Source of the DNA: Ancylobacter vacuolatus
GTDB taxonomy: Bacteria; Pseudomonadota; Alphaproteobacteria; Rhizobiales; Xanthobacteraceae
Direction of reading: 5' to 3'
NCBI RefSeq assembly: GCF_030813595.1
Contig: NZ_JAUSUH010000003.1
Location: forward strand, 124,001 to 188,000
Length of the DNA stretch: 64,000 nucleotides
Of this stretch, positions 32,365 to 44,713 are shown piece after piece. The position numbers were made by a program, and so were the translations under genes. Numbering within the stretch: the stretch's first letter is position 1; each line of letters opens with the position of its first letter. Under the pieces are notes generated by a model, which saw only the letters and a list, made by a program, of their open reading frames with translations, did not search any database and was not told the origin of the DNA.

Positions 32365-33258
32365 TCAGCGGGCAGCAACGCCCGCCACGTCGCCCTGCGC
32401 GACACGCGCCGGCGCCGGAGCCCCGGCGAATTCCTGCTTGGCCGTCTCCACCCAAGCCGCGAACTCGGCCTCGCTCACCACCCGGATGGCGATGGGCATG
32501 AAGGCGTGGTCCTTGCCGCAGAGCTCGGAGCACTGGCCGTAATAGATCCCCTCCTTGGTCGCCTGGAACCAGCTCTCGTTCAGCCGGCCCGGCAGGGCGT
32601 CGATCTTCACGCCGAAAGACGGAAGAGCGAAGGAGTGGATCACGTCGGCGGCCGTCACCTGGATGCGGACAATCTTGTTCACCGGCACGACCACGTCGTT
32701 GTCGACCGCGAGCAGGCGCGGCTGGCCGGGCTTGAGGTCCGCCTCCGGCACCATCAGGCTGTCGAAGCTGAAAGCGCCATTGTCGGGATATTCATAGGAC
32801 CAGTACCATTGGTGGCCCGTCACCTTCACGGTGATGTCCGCCTTTGGCAGGTCCAGCTGCAGGAACAGCAGCCGGAAGGAGGGGATGGCGATCGCCACCA
32901 GGATCAGCACCGGAACCACCGTCCACGCCACCTCGATCATGGTGTGATGCGTCGTGCGGGAAGGCACCGGATTGGCCTTCTCGTTGAAGCGCACCATCAC
33001 CACGACCAGCAGCGCCAGCACCAGCAGCACGACGGCGACGATGATGACGAGAAGGAAGAAGTGGAAGGAGTGGATGCTCTCCATGACCGGAGAGGCCGCC
33101 CCCTGAAGATTGATCTGCCAGGGCGAAGGCTGTCCCGTTCCCGCCAGAGCGGCCCCGGTAAAGGCCAGCGCCAGCATGCCGAGCACCCCACCGGCAAGAC
33201 CGGCAGCCCGGCGTGCAGCGTTGCGGACCCACGAATTCATCGCGAACGTCACTCCCAT
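32365..33258 (-). CDS. ctaC: Cytochrome c oxidase subunit II
   Basis: Subunit II takes electrons from cytochrome c at its CuA centre. The 297-residue precursor has a signal-type N-terminus, two transmembrane helices (about 60-90 and 110-130) and a periplasmic cupredoxin domain with the aromatic GHQWYWSYEY region and the CuA motif CSELCGKDHAFMPI. It is first in the cta operon. Start ATG 33258 has GGGAAG upstream; ATG 33240 is also possible. A perfect FNR/FixK box lies 57 bp upstream. Confidence 0.96.
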   Translation of the reverse strand: MGVTFAMNSWVRNAARRAAGLAGGVLGMLALAFTGAALAGTGQPSPWQINLQGAASPVMESIHSFHFFLLVIIVAVVLLVLALLVVVMVRFNEKANPVPSRTTHHTMIEVAWTVVPVLILVAIAIPSFRLLFLQLDLPKADITVKVTGHQWYWSYEYPDNGAFSFDSLMVPEADLKPGQPRLLAVDNDVVVPVNKIVRIQVTAADVIHSFALPSFGVKIDALPGRLNESWFQATKEGIYYGQCSELCGKDHAFMPIAIRVVSEAEFAAWVETAKQEFAGAPAPARVAQGDVAGVAAR

Positions 33259-33569
33259 CAGCTTCCCCGTGGCCCGGATGAAGCGATGGCGATCGCGTGT
33301 CGGGCCAGCGTGATTTGATCTTCATCAAACACAAAAAGGACACCTGAGCAACGCGCCAGGGGGGGTACCCTCCTGCGACATGACGTCGGGTGCCTGGAAC
33401 CGTTCTATCTCCATGGGGCGATGGATTGCCGCATTCTTGACATTACGCTCGGGCTTGTACCGCCTCCTGCCCCGGGGGCGGTGGAAAAGGGCCCCACGCA
33501 CGATTCGCCTTGTCCCCCGCCGCCGATTCTTTAGAAGACATAGCGAACGACACATTTCGGGAGACAGCC
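33259..33569. other. Divergent promoter region between ctaC and ialB
   Basis: This 311-bp gap controls the cta operon on the minus strand and the ialB gene on the plus strand. It contains the FNR/FixK dyad at 33315-33328 next to an A-rich stretch (ACACAAAAAGG). I see no hairpin with U-tract and no small gene. Confidence 0.6.
33315..33328. promoter_or_regulatory. FNR/FixK-type box upstream of the cta operon
   Basis: TTGAT-CTTC-ATCAA matches the FNR/FixK/ANR consensus TTGAT-N4-ATCAA at all ten defined positions, 57 bp before ctaC. It implies that an oxygen-responsive regulator activates or represses the aa3 oxidase operon. The direction cannot be read because I could not place the -10 element. 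Confidence 0.85.
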
Positions 33570-34091
33570 ATGCCCGGCTTCGCGGCCCTCCGTTCCGCCA
33601 TTGTCGCGGCGCTTGCCCTTGCGGCGCTGTTCGCCTCCCTCGACGGGGCGGCGGCGCAGGGCGTCGTGCGCTCGGTCCATGGCGAATGGCAGATCCGGTG
33701 CGACACCCCGCCCGGCGCCCAGTCCGAGCAATGCGTGCTGCTGCAGAGCGTGCAGGCCGATGACCGCCCGAATGTCGGTCTCACGGCCATCGTGCTGAAG
33801 ATGCGCGACAGCGGCAAGTCGCTGCTGCGTGTGCTCGCGCCGCTCGGCGTGCTGCTTCCCTCCGGCCTCGGCCTCATCATCGACGACGCGCCCATCGGCA
33901 GCGTCGGCTTCGTGCGCTGCGTGCCCAATGGCTGCGTCGCCGAGGTGGAGATGGACGCCAAGCTGATGGAACGCCTGCGCAACGGCACCAAGGCGATCTT
34001 CGTCATCCGCGAGACACCCGAGCCGGACGAGGGCATCGGCATCCCGCTCAATCTCGCCGGGTTCGGCCAGGGCTACGACGCGCTCCCCTGA
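33570..34091 (+). CDS. Invasion-associated locus B (IalB) family protein
   Basis: This 173-residue protein has a signal peptide (MPGFAALRSAIVAALALAAL, cleavage after AAAQ) and the IalB-type core VHGEWQIRCDTPPG with cysteines paired across EQCVLL, FVRCVPNGCVAEV. In free-living alphaproteobacteria these periplasmic proteins are common and are not evidence of invasion; their biochemical role is unclear. ATG 33570 follows a GGGAGA site. It ends 10 bp before the HAD gene and may be co-transcribed with it. Confidence 0.85.
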   Translation: MPGFAALRSAIVAALALAALFASLDGAAAQGVVRSVHGEWQIRCDTPPGAQSEQCVLLQSVQADDRPNVGLTAIVLKMRDSGKSLLRVLAPLGVLLPSGLGLIIDDAPIGSVGFVRCVPNGCVAEVEMDAKLMERLRNGTKAIFVIRETPEPDEGIGIPLNLAGFGQGYDALP

Positions 34092-34101
34092 GGCGGCGCC
34101 G

Positions 34102-34737
34102 ATGACCGTCGCCCCCGCGCACATGCCCCCTCCCCGCCTCGTCATCTTCGATATGGATGACGTGCTGCTGCGCTACGACGTCGAGGCCCGCCGCGCCGCC
34201 ATGGGCGCTCTGGCGGGGCTTTCCGCCGCCGATGTCGAGCGGCTGGTCTGGGACAGCGGCATCGAGAGCGCCTCCGATCTCGGCCACCTCACGCCCGACG
34301 CCTATCTCGCCGTCATCGCGCAGGCGCTCGGCGTGCCGTTCGGCCATGCCGACTGGCTGCGCACCCGCGCCCTCGCCATGACGCTGGACCCCGCGGTGCT
34401 GGCGCTGGTGGACGAGGTGCGCGCACACACCCCCATCGCCCTGCTCACCAATAACGGCCACATCATGCGCGCGCATTTCGACGTGCTGGTGCCGGAGCTG
34501 CGGGCGCGGTTCGGCCCGGCCATGCATGTCGCCTGCGAGTTCGGGGCGAAGAAGCCGACGCCTTCCGTGTATAAAGGCATCGCCACGCTTTATGGCGTCG
34601 CGCCGCGCGAGGCGGTGATGATCGACGACAAGCCGGTCAATATCGCCGGCGCCCGTGAGGCCGGGCTGCGTGCCCACTGCTTCACCCGCGCGACGGAACT
34701 CGCGCACTTCCTGCGCGCGCACCATATGGTGGCCTGA
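34102..34737 (+). CDS. HAD superfamily hydrolase
   Basis: The 211-residue cytosolic phosphatase-like protein has motif I ([11 protein letters not shown], nucleophile and acid/base aspartates), motif II in IALLTNNG, the motif III lysine in [12 protein letters not shown] and motif [10 protein letters not shown], so all catalytic motifs of the HAD family are present. The order resembles HAD-IA enzymes such as YihX-like sugar phosphatases. The substrate cannot be told. It lies between ialB and mutM in one apparent transcription unit. Confidence 0.9.
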   Translation: MTVAPAHMPPPRLVIFDMDDVLLRYDVEARRAAMGALAGLSAADVERLVWDSGIESASDLGHLTPDAYLAVIAQALGVPFGHADWLRTRALAMTLDPAVLALVDEVRAHTPIALLTNNGHIMRAHFDVLVPELRARFGPAMHVACEFGAKKPTPSVYKGIATLYGVAPREAVMIDDKPVNIAGAREAGLRAHCFTRATELAHFLRAHHMVA

Positions 34738-34766
34738 AGCCTCCTCGCCGCGAGCCCTGTTCATCC

Positions 34767-35699
34767 ATGCCCGAGCTGCCCGAAGTCGAAACCGTCCGGC
34801 GGGGCCTCGCCCCTCTTATGGAGGGGCGCCGCATTCTCGCGGCCGTGGCCCGGCGGCCGGATCTGCGCTGGCCGCTGCCCGAGCGCTTCGCCGAGCGGCT
34901 GACGGGCCGCACGCTGCGCCGGCTCGACCGGCGGGCGAAATATCTGATGGCGGATGTGGGACCGGACGCGAACGGCGTCGACGAGGTGCTGGTGATGCAT
35001 CTGGGCATGTCCGGCTCCTTCCGCATCGAGCCCGACACCGGCCCGCCGGAAACGCCGGGCGACTTCCACATGCCGCGCTCGCGCCTCGCCGCCCATGACC
35101 ATGTGGTGCTGCGCATGGAGGGCGGCGCCGACGGCAGCGCGACGGGCCGGACCGGCGGGGTGGAGATCGTCTATAATGACCCGCGCCGCTTCGGCGCCAT
35201 GTTCCTGCTGCCGCGCGAGGGGCTGGCGGCGCACCCGCTGTTCCGTGACATCGGGCCCGAGCCGCTGGGCCCCGACTTCACCCCCGAGGCGCTGGCCCGC
35301 GCCCTCGCCGGACGGCGCACGCCGCTGAAGGCGGCGCTGCTCGACCAGAAGGTCGTCGCCGGGCTGGGCAATATTTATGTGTGCGAGGCGCTGCACCGCG
35401 CCGGCCTCTCGCCGGAACGTGCGGCCTCTACCCTCACTGCACCGACTGGTCACCCCACTGCACTGATCGTCCAGCTGGTCGAGACCATCCGAACGGTACT
35501 GGAGGAGGCCATCGAGGCCGGCGGCTCGACCCTGCGCGACCATGCCCAGGTGGATGGTACCCTCGGTTATTTCCAGCACACCTTCCGGGTCTATGACCGC
35601 GAGGGCGGCGCCTGCACCAGCCCCGGCTGCCGGGGAACCATCGCCCGGCTTGTGCAAAGCGGGCGCTCGACCTTCTATTGTGCCGCCTGCCAGCGCTAG
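34767..35699 (+). CDS. mutM: Formamidopyrimidine-DNA glycosylase
   Basis: This bifunctional glycosylase/AP lyase removes 8-oxoguanine and Fapy lesions. The 310-residue protein starts [14 protein letters not shown], whose Pro2-Glu3 are catalytic, and ends with the zinc finger [10 protein letters not shown]...FYCAACQR. The helix-two-turn-helix part carries the [20 protein letters not shown] motif. ATG 34767 is fixed by the family N-terminus. The enoyl-CoA hydratase gene follows by 10 bp. Confidence 0.97.
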   Translation: MPELPEVETVRRGLAPLMEGRRILAAVARRPDLRWPLPERFAERLTGRTLRRLDRRAKYLMADVGPDANGVDEVLVMHLGMSGSFRIEPDTGPPETPGDFHMPRSRLAAHDHVVLRMEGGADGSATGRTGGVEIVYNDPRRFGAMFLLPREGLAAHPLFRDIGPEPLGPDFTPEALARALAGRRTPLKAALLDQKVVAGLGNIYVCEALHRAGLSPERAASTLTAPTGHPTALIVQLVETIRTVLEEAIEAGGSTLRDHAQVDGTLGYFQHTFRVYDREGGACTSPGCRGTIARLVQSGRSTFYCAACQR

Positions 35700-35709
35700 G
35701 AGCCGCCCC

Positions 35710-36483
35710 ATGTCCTACGAGACCATCCTCGTCGAAACCCACCGGCGCGTGGGGGTGATCACCCTCAACCGCCCGAAGGCCCTGAACGCCCTCAACGCCG
35801 CGCTGATCGACGAGCTCGGCCGGGCGCTGGACGGCTTCGAGCGCGATTCCGACATTGGCTGCATCGTCCTCACCGGCTCCGAGCGGGCCTTCGCCGCGGG
35901 CGCTGATATCAAGGAAATGCAGGGACTTAGCTTTCCCTCAACCTATGTCGACGACTTCATCACCTCCTGGGAGCGGCTCTCGCGCTGCCGCAAGCCGGTG
36001 GTCGCCGCGGTCGCCGGCTACGCGCTCGGCGGCGGCTGCGAGATCGCCATGATGTGCGACATCCTCCTCGCCGCCGACAATGCCCGCTTCGGCCAGCCGG
36101 AGATCCAGCTCGGCATCATTCCGGGGGCCGGCGGCTCGCAGAGGCTCACAAGGGCGGTGGGCAAGGCCAAGGCGATGGAGATGATCCTCACCGGCCGCAC
36201 CCTCACCGCCGAGGAAGCCGACCGCTACGGCCTGGTCTCGCGCGTGGTGCCGCTGGCCGAGCTGAAGGCCGAGGCGATGAAGGTCGCCGACACCATCGCC
36301 GACCTGTCGCTGCCCTCGGTGATGATGGCCAAGGAGAGCGTGAACCGCGCCTTCGAGTCCTCACTGTCCGAAGGAATCCGATTCGAACGCCGCCTCTTCC
36401 AAACTTTGTTCGCCACAGCCGACCAAAAAGAAGGAATGGCCGCCTTCGCCGCCAAGCGTGGCGCCTCTTTTACCAACAATTAA
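35710..36483 (+). CDS. Enoyl-CoA hydratase
   Basis: This crotonase-fold enzyme hydrates 2-enoyl-CoA in fatty-acid or related beta-oxidation. The 257-residue product has both catalytic glutamates, in [10 protein letters not shown] and [17 protein letters not shown], and the oxyanion-hole segment [11 protein letters not shown]. The match with short-chain mitochondrial-type hydratase is close. Start ATG 35710 lies 10 bp past mutM. ETF-QO at the start of the window is a functional partner in beta-oxidation but is not linked. Confidence 0.94.
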   Translation: MSYETILVETHRRVGVITLNRPKALNALNAALIDELGRALDGFERDSDIGCIVLTGSERAFAAGADIKEMQGLSFPSTYVDDFITSWERLSRCRKPVVAAVAGYALGGGCEIAMMCDILLAADNARFGQPEIQLGIIPGAGGSQRLTRAVGKAKAMEMILTGRTLTAEEADRYGLVSRVVPLAELKAEAMKVADTIADLSLPSVMMAKESVNRAFESSLSEGIRFERRLFQTLFATADQKEGMAAFAAKRGASFTNN

Positions 36484-36516
36484 CCATTGCCGGGGCGACC
36501 GCCCGCGCCTTGCATA

Positions 36517-36545
36517 TTGACGCGGCGGCGCCCCCCGACTATAAG
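36517..36545 (+). promoter_or_regulatory. Predicted housekeeping promoter of rpsT
   Basis: TTGACG (36517-36522) and TATAAG (36540-36545) are spaced 17 bp apart, about 110 bp before rpsT. Both boxes are close to the sigma-70 consensus. Confidence 0.7.
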
Positions 36546-36655
36546 CCCGCCACTCACGCGGAGCTCCTCCGGGCTAGCTCCGCTTAATCATTTGCAACCG
36601 ACATTTCGGCAAGGCGCGGTACGCGGCGTCCTTGCGAAGATGAAGAGGATGGCCG

Positions 36656-36922
36656 ATGGCCAATACGCCCTCCGCCAAAAAGGCGGCTCGCAAGATTGAG
36701 CGCCGGACCGAGGTCAACAAGAACCGCCGTTCGCGGATGCGCACCTTTGTGCGCAAAGTCGAGGAGGCTCTTGCCTCCGGCGACAAGGACGCGGCGGGTG
36801 CTGCGTTCAAGAGCGCCGAGCCGGAAATCATGCGCGCCGCCCAGAAGGGCGTGCTGCCCAAGAACACTGCCTCGCGCAAGGTTTCGCGCCTGGCGCAGCG
36901 TCTGGCCAAGCTTAGCGCCTGA
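36656..36922 (+). CDS. rpsT: Small ribosomal subunit protein bS20
   Basis: This 88-residue, Lys/Arg/Ala-rich protein binds 16S rRNA during small-subunit assembly. The opening [20 protein letters not shown] and the internal [17 protein letters not shown] are the family signature. It is followed by a good terminator and then by the long region before dnaA; the rpsT-dnaA order is common in alphaproteobacteria. Confidence 0.98.
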   Translation: MANTPSAKKAARKIERRTEVNKNRRSRMRTFVRKVEEALASGDKDAAGAAFKSAEPEIMRAAQKGVLPKNTASRKVSRLAQRLAKLSA

Positions 36923-36983
36923 ACACGCTGCCTGAGGGCAGGCCTCGCAGCCGCGCCTGAACACGACAATCGAGAATGACGTC

Positions 36984-37008
36984 AAGCCCGGCCTCGTGCC
37001 GGGCTTTT
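36984..37008 (+). terminator. Intrinsic terminator of rpsT
   Basis: AAGCCCGGC and GCCGGGCTT form a nine-pair stem around CTCGT, followed by further T, 62 bp past the rpsT stop codon. Confidence 0.85.
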
Positions 37009-37734
37009 CGCGTTTGCGAAGAGGCCGGCTTGGGCACGTCCGAACGCGGACGTCGGCGGCTAGGAGCCGCCCGCGACCGCCGTTGCATAAGTGTCACAGA
37101 GACGCCTTGCGGCCCGAACGGCTCGATCTAAAGAGGCGATGCTCCTTGACTCCGCCGGCACTCCCGAGCAGGGCAAAAGCTGTAAATTCGCCGTCAGATT
37201 GCGTGGCCATCGCGCAGATTTTTTCCTTTATTTTCATGCGCTTATGACCCACACGGGATAACCCCCCTCGAATCACCCCTTCCCAGCCCCCCCCTCCCCC
37301 CCACGGTGCAAAATTAGCTGCGGAAAGACCCGCCAATTTGCCCCGATGAATCTTGCAAGTGACTCAGAGATTTGCCGACTGATGGCTCTTTTTTGTGCGA
37401 CCGAATCAGCGACGTGCGGCACCGGGATGCCACCCCTGCGACGCCTATGGCGTTGCACCGCAGGGGGGTGCTGTGTATGTTGTCTTCATCCGGCCCGGCC
37501 GGACACCTCAGCGAAAAGTTGAGTTTGGAACGGCTCATTGCAACGTGAGGAGGGTGGCGTGTGTTGTATTCATGACCCTACCCCCACAGGATTTGCTATC
37601 GCCTGGCGTCAAACGACATGTCTTCTGCGAAAGAAGATCTTGTCAGCGTAGTGCGTAGTGTTGCCAATTTTCAGTTGAATCATAACAATCTAAACTTTTG
37701 AGGGCGGCAATGATCTTGCCGTGAAGGGGCTTCT
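37009..37734. other. rpsT-dnaA intergenic region with clustered GANTC sites and inverted repeats
   Basis: This 726-bp gap has lower GC than its surroundings, with AT-rich patches near 37190-37255 and 37655-37700. Six GANTC sites (37148, 37270, 37348, 37361, 37403, 37677), the target of the CcrM cell-cycle methylase, lie within 535 bp. A composite inverted repeat is at 37431-37470. I searched for DnaA boxes (TTWTNCACA) by eye and found none that is convincing, so I do not call an origin. No gene longer than 60 codons here looks real. Confidence 0.6.
37431..37470. repeat. Composite inverted repeat before dnaA
   Basis: Outer arms CACCCCTGCG and CGCAGGGG(GG)TG enclose a second hairpin ACGCC-TAT-GGCGT. 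This could be a cruciform or a structured transcript; there is no U-tract. Confidence 0.6.
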
Positions 37735-37905
37735 ATGACCACGCAAATGAGCGCACGAGAGGGTGCGTGTCCAGATCGCTCCGCCGTTCCAACGGTGGAT
37801 CGCGTCTGCGACGAGGAGATACGAAACCCTCAATTGAGCTGCGCTCCGCGTGAGCCACATACCTTGGAGCATTTGCCTATTGAGGCGCTGATGCGGGTCG
37901 TCTAA
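37735..37905 (+). CDS. Possible 56-residue small protein upstream of dnaA
   Basis: An ATG preceded by AAGGGG at good distance opens 56 codons ending with TAA ([20 protein letters not shown] at the N-terminus; [13 protein letters not shown] at the C-terminus). It contains three cysteines and no signal or membrane segment. I recognise no family. Codon use is less GC3-biased than in neighbouring genes, so it may be a chance frame or a leader peptide of the dnaA message. It ends 154 bp before dnaA on the same strand. Confidence 0.35.
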   Translation: MTTQMSAREGACPDRSAVPTVDRVCDEEIRNPQLSCAPREPHTLEHLPIEALMRVV

Positions 37906-38059
37906 TGACATCCCCCGCCGATTGACGGACGGCCGAGAGGCGTCGTCGTCCACTTCATTCACACTGATGAGCCTGCCGCCCGCTCGGTCGCGCCCGCGAT
38001 CCGGCGTTGAGGCATGGCTCTCGTGTGTCCCAACAACCGCAAAAAAGCGCGGAGCCGAT

Positions 38060-39556
38060 ATGTTCAAAGATGGCATCGAACCCTCTGGCAAAGCCCAGTT
38101 TCCCGGCGTGGCGGCACGCGCTGGTGCGCGGGCAGGGCTAGACACGGACGCCCGCGAAGCTTGGGATCGCGTGCGACGTCGTCTGCGCGCCGAGGTCGGG
38201 GAAGAGGTGTATTCGAGCTGGTTCCCGCGCATCGAACTGGACGGAATCCATGACGGATTCGTGCGACTGTCAGTGCCCACCCGCTTCCTCAAGACATGGA
38301 TTCAGCAGCACTATATAGAGCGTCTGGTTGCGCTCTGGCAGGAAGAGGGCTCCGCCGACCGTGTCGAACTGATCGTCCGCACGGCGGTGATGCGGGCGCC
38401 GGGCGCCGCACCGATGCCGGTGCGCACCGTGGTGACGCGAGCGCCTGCCCCTGTTGAGGCCGACGCCGCGACGCCCGTCTCGATCGCCATGGCGAACCCG
38501 GCGGAAGTGGCCAACGGGTCGCCGCTGGACCCCCGCCTCAATTTCACGACCTATCGCCTCGGCGATTCCAACCGCCTCGCCCACGCGGCGGCGCTGAAGG
38601 TCGCTCATGCGCCCTCCGGCAGCGGCCCTGTCTTTAACCCTCTGTATCTCCACGCGGCTGTCGGCCTTGGTAAGACGCACCTGCTGCAGGCCATTGCCGC
38701 CGATGGCGCCGATCATGGCCGGCGCGTCGTCTATCTCACGGCCGAACGCTTCATGTATGGCTTCGTCGCCGCGCTGAAGAGCCAGTCGTCGCTGGTCTTC
38801 AAGGAACAGCTGCGCGGGATCGACACGCTTGTCATCGACGACCTGCAGTTTTTGCAGGGCAAGAGCGTCCAGCAGGAATTCTGCCACACGCTCAATGCCC
38901 TGATGGATTCCGGCCGCCAGGTGGTGATCGCCGCCGATCGTCCGCCGGCCGAACTCGACGCGCTGGAGGAGCGGGTTCGCTCACGCCTCGCCGGCGGGCT
39001 CGTGGTCGAAATCGCGCCGCTGGATGACGAGCTGAAGCTCGAAATCCTTGCCGCCCGCATCGCCACGCTGTCGCAGCAGCACCCCGGCTTCGGCGTGCCG
39101 CCGGACGTGCTGAACTTCATCGCCCGCAATTGCGGCCAGAACGGGCGCGACCTCGACGGCGCGCTGAATCGCCTGCTGGCGCATAACCAGCTCACCTCGC
39201 GCGCCATCACCCTTGAGATGGCCGAGACGGCCGTGCGCGACCTGGTGCGCTCCAGCGAGCCCAAGCGCGTGCGGGTAGACGATATTCTGCGCGTCGTTGC
39301 CAAGCACTATAATGTCAGCCGCGCCGACATCCTCTCGCAGCGCCGCACCGCCAATGTGGTGAAGCCGCGCCAGATCGCGATGTACCTTGCGAAGATGCTG
39401 ACCTTGCGCTCGCTGCCGGAGATCGGCCGGCGCTTCGGCGGGCGCGATCATACGACCGTGCTGCATGCCGTGCGCAAGATCGACGGCCTTGTTGGCACCG
39501 ATCGCGTGCTGGCCGACGAAGTGGAAGCGCTGAAGCGGCTGGTCAACGAGGAATAG
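38060..39556 (+). CDS. dnaA: Chromosomal replication initiator protein DnaA
   Basis: DnaA is the AAA+ ATPase that binds and opens the replication origin. The 498-residue product has domain I ([22 protein letters not shown]), an Ala/Pro-rich domain II, Walker A GLGKTHLL near residue 200, Walker B in [10 protein letters not shown] and the domain IV DNA-binding signature [18 protein letters not shown] 38060 has GGAG upstream; an in-frame start 138 bases earlier would add a Ser/Pro/Arg-rich leader unlike the family. It is followed by dnaN, recF and gyrB. Confidence 0.97.
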   Translation: MFKDGIEPSGKAQFPGVAARAGARAGLDTDAREAWDRVRRRLRAEVGEEVYSSWFPRIELDGIHDGFVRLSVPTRFLKTWIQQHYIERLVALWQEEGSADRVELIVRTAVMRAPGAAPMPVRTVVTRAPAPVEADAATPVSIAMANPAEVANGSPLDPRLNFTTYRLGDSNRLAHAAALKVAHAPSGSGPVFNPLYLHAAVGLGKTHLLQAIAADGADHGRRVVYLTAERFMYGFVAALKSQSSLVFKEQLRGIDTLVIDDLQFLQGKSVQQEFCHTLNALMDSGRQVVIAADRPPAELDALEERVRSRLAGGLVVEIAPLDDELKLEILAARIATLSQQHPGFGVPPDVLNFIARNCGQNGRDLDGALNRLLAHNQLTSRAITLEMAETAVRDLVRSSEPKRVRVDDILRVVAKHYNVSRADILSQRRTANVVKPRQIAMYLAKMLTLRSLPEIGRRFGGRDHTTVLHAVRKIDGLVGTDRVLADEVEALKRLVNEE

Positions 39557-39781
39557 CGGAAAGCGCCGCACGGCGGCGCGCTCCCCACTATCCCCGCAGA
39601 TTTCCCCATCATTCATGCGCACCCAAAGGGTGCGCCGCTTGCTTTGATAGGCCAGTGGCGGCAATGTCGTCGCCCCCGGCGGCGCAGCCGCGCCGCTGCC
39701 CGGGGCGCGTGGTCGGGTGTCTTCCGGCCGCCCGTGCCTCGTGCGCCTTCCCTTTTTCGTAAAGCCACGGGTGTCGCGGCC

Positions 39782-40897
39782 ATGAAGGTCACTGTCGAGC
39801 GGGCCGAGTTGCTCAAGTCTCTGGCGCACGTTCATCGTGTCGTCGAGCGGCGCAACACCATTCCGATCCTCGCCAACGTGCTGATGCGCAGCGATCCGCG
39901 CGGCCTCGCGCTGCGCGCCACCGATCTCGACATCGAGATCGTCGAGACGATCGCCGCCGAAGTGCAGCAGGAAGGCGCCACCACGGTGCCGGCTCACACG
40001 ATCTACGACATTGTGCGCAAGCTGCCCGAGGGCGCTCAGGTGCTGATCGAGACGTCCGGCGATCGCGGCACGCTCACCGTGCGTGCCGGCCGCTCCCGTT
40101 TCGCGCTTCAGACCCTGCCGGAGAACGAATTTCCCGATCTCGCCGCGGGCGAGATGTCGCACAGCTTCACCCTGCCGGCCGGCGAGCTGAAGCGGCTGGT
40201 CGACAAGACTCAGTTCGCCATCTCGACCGAAGAGACCCGTTACTATCTCAACGGCATCTATCTGCATGTCGCTGATGCCGGCGGACCGGTGCTGCGCGCT
40301 GTTGCCACCGACGGTCATCGCCTCGCGCAGGCGCAGACCACGGCCCCCGCTGGGGCCATTGGCATGCCCGGCGTCATCGTGCCGCGCAAGGCGGTCGCCG
40401 AAATTCAGCGCCTGGCCGAGAATGCCGACGCCGAGGTCACGGTGGAACTCTCCGCCGCCAAGATCCGCGTGTCGCTCGATCGCGTGGTGCTGACGTCCAA
40501 GCTGATCGACGGCACCTTCCCCGATTATGGCCGCGTCATCCCGGTCGGCAATGACAAGACCCTCGTTGTCGACAAGGCCGACTTCGCCTCCGCTGTCGAT
40601 CGCGTCTCGACCGTGGCGAGCGAGCGTGGGCGCGCGGTGAAGCTCTCCATTGCCGATGGCAAGCTGACCCTCTCCGTCACCAATCCGGATTCGGGCAGCG
40701 CTACCGAGGAGATCGAGGTGGAATACGCGGCCGAGCCGATCGATATCGGCTTCAACAGCCGCTATCTCCTCGACATCACCTCGCAGATTGAAGGCAGCAC
40801 CGCCGAGCTGAAGCTCGCCGATCCGGGCTCTCCCACCCTCGTGCAGGACCCGGAAAAGCGCGGCGCGCTTTATGTGCTGATGCCGATGCGCGTGTGA
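39782..40897 (+). CDS. dnaN: DNA polymerase III subunit beta (sliding clamp)
   Basis: The beta clamp tethers polymerase III and many repair proteins to DNA. The 371-residue product starts MKVTVERAELLKSLAHVHRV, has VVERRNTIPILANVLM and ends with the conserved YVLMPMRV. ATG 39782 is set by the family N-terminus; a 226-bp gap separates it from dnaA and can hold its own promoter. It overlaps recF by four bases. Confidence 0.97.
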   Translation: MKVTVERAELLKSLAHVHRVVERRNTIPILANVLMRSDPRGLALRATDLDIEIVETIAAEVQQEGATTVPAHTIYDIVRKLPEGAQVLIETSGDRGTLTVRAGRSRFALQTLPENEFPDLAAGEMSHSFTLPAGELKRLVDKTQFAISTEETRYYLNGIYLHVADAGGPVLRAVATDGHRLAQAQTTAPAGAIGMPGVIVPRKAVAEIQRLAENADAEVTVELSAAKIRVSLDRVVLTSKLIDGTFPDYGRVIPVGNDKTLVVDKADFASAVDRVSTVASERGRAVKLSIADGKLTLSVTNPDSGSATEEIEVEYAAEPIDIGFNSRYLLDITSQIEGSTAELKLADPGSPTLVQDPEKRGALYVLMPMRV

Positions 40898-42072
40898 GCT
40901 TGCTCGCGACGGTCACGGCACGCATCGTTCGCCTGCGGCTGACCGATTTCCGCAGCTACCATCAGGCGGAGATTCGGGCGGGCAAGGGTCCGGTCGTGCT
41001 GCTCGGCCCTAACGGCGCCGGCAAGACCAATCTGCTGGAAGCGATTTCCCTGCTTGCCCCTGGGCGAGGGCTGAGACGGGCGAGCCTCGACCATTTTGCC
41101 GCCCGAGGGCCGCAGGGGGTACCCGCATCGGGATGGGCCGTCGCCGCCATGGTCGAGGGTGCCTATGGCGAAGTGACACTCGGCACGGGGGTAGAGGCCA
41201 ATGGTGAGGCCCGCGCACGGCGCTGCCGCGTCGATGGCGAACCTGTCGGCTCGGCTGCCGCCTTTGCCGCACATGTGCGCGTCGTCTGGCTGACACCCGA
41301 CATGGATGGGCTGTTCCTCGGGCCCCCTTCCGAGCGCCGGCGCTTTCTCGACCGGCTCGTGCTGGCGGTCGATGCGGAGCACGGCGCGCGGGTGAACGCG
41401 CTGGAGCGGGCGCTGCGGGCGCGCAACCGTCTGCTGGAAGAACTCTCCGCCGATCCGCGCTATATCGACGCCGTCGAGCAGGAGCTCGCCGCGCTCGCCA
41501 TCGCCGTTGCCGCCGCGCGGATGGAGACGGTACGCCGGCTTGCCGCCGGCATCGCCCAGGGGCGGGACGAGGGCGGTGATGACGCCTCGCCCTTTCCCTG
41601 GGCGACTGTGGCGCTTGAGGGAGAGGTGGAGCGCGCTCTGGCACGCGAGCCGGCCACCCTCGTCGAGGATCAATACCGGCTCGCCCTTCGCGCCGCACGC
41701 CCGCGCGACCGGGCGGCGGGACGCACGCTGGACGGACCGCACCTGACCGACCTCCTCGTCGGCCACGGCCCGAAGTCGATTGCCGCCGGACAGGGCTCCA
41801 CCGGCGAGCAGAAGGCGCTTCTGATCGGCCTCGCCCTCGCCCATGCAAGGCTGGTCACTGAAATGACCGGCATTGCGCCGGTGATGCTGCTCGATGACGT
41901 CGTCGCCTATCTCGACCCCGCGCGTCGCATGGCCCTGTTCGCGTCATTGGAGGCGCTCGGCGGCCAGGTGTGGATGACAGGCGCGGACCCCTCCGCCTTC
42001 GCGGGGCTTCCGGAACGGGCCGAGCGCTTCGCGGTGACGCCCGGCCATGTTGAGCGCATTGGCTCGGTCTAG
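40894..42072 (+). CDS. recF: DNA replication and repair protein RecF
   Basis: RecF is an SMC-like ATPase that loads RecA at single-strand gaps. The 392-residue protein has Walker A LLGPNGAGKTNLLEAISLL, the signature STGEQKALLIGLALAHA and Walker B PVMLLDDVVAYLD. It uses a GTG start at 40894 that overlaps the dnaN stop codon as GTGA, so it is translationally coupled to dnaN. Confidence 0.96.
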   Translation: MSLLATVTARIVRLRLTDFRSYHQAEIRAGKGPVVLLGPNGAGKTNLLEAISLLAPGRGLRRASLDHFAARGPQGVPASGWAVAAMVEGAYGEVTLGTGVEANGEARARRCRVDGEPVGSAAAFAAHVRVVWLTPDMDGLFLGPPSERRRFLDRLVLAVDAEHGARVNALERALRARNRLLEELSADPRYIDAVEQELAALAIAVAAARMETVRRLAAGIAQGRDEGGDDASPFPWATVALEGEVERALAREPATLVEDQYRLALRAARPRDRAAGRTLDGPHLTDLLVGHGPKSIAAGQGSTGEQKALLIGLALAHARLVTEMTGIAPVMLLDDVVAYLDPARRMALFASLEALGGQVWMTGADPSAFAGLPERAERFAVTPGHVERIGSV

Positions 42073-42081
42073 GCTGCATCC

Positions 42082-42110
42082 TTGAAAATAAAGGGAAAAA
42101 CTCCTATATC
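42082..42110 (+). promoter_or_regulatory. Predicted promoter of gyrB
   Basis: TTGAAA (42082-42087) and TATATC (42105-42110) are spaced 17 bp apart just after recF, leaving a leader of about 155 nt before gyrB. Confidence 0.65.
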
Positions 42111-42163
42111 TCCGTGGTCACGCGCGGCTGCGCAGGCACGCGCAACACGGCGTCTCGCCTTGA

Positions 42164-44713
<2,550 letters not shown>

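Noticed and set aside
36923..38059. Replication origin
   Set aside because: No convincing cluster of DnaA boxes is present, and in many alphaproteobacteria oriC is not beside dnaA. GC skew or marker-frequency data would decide.
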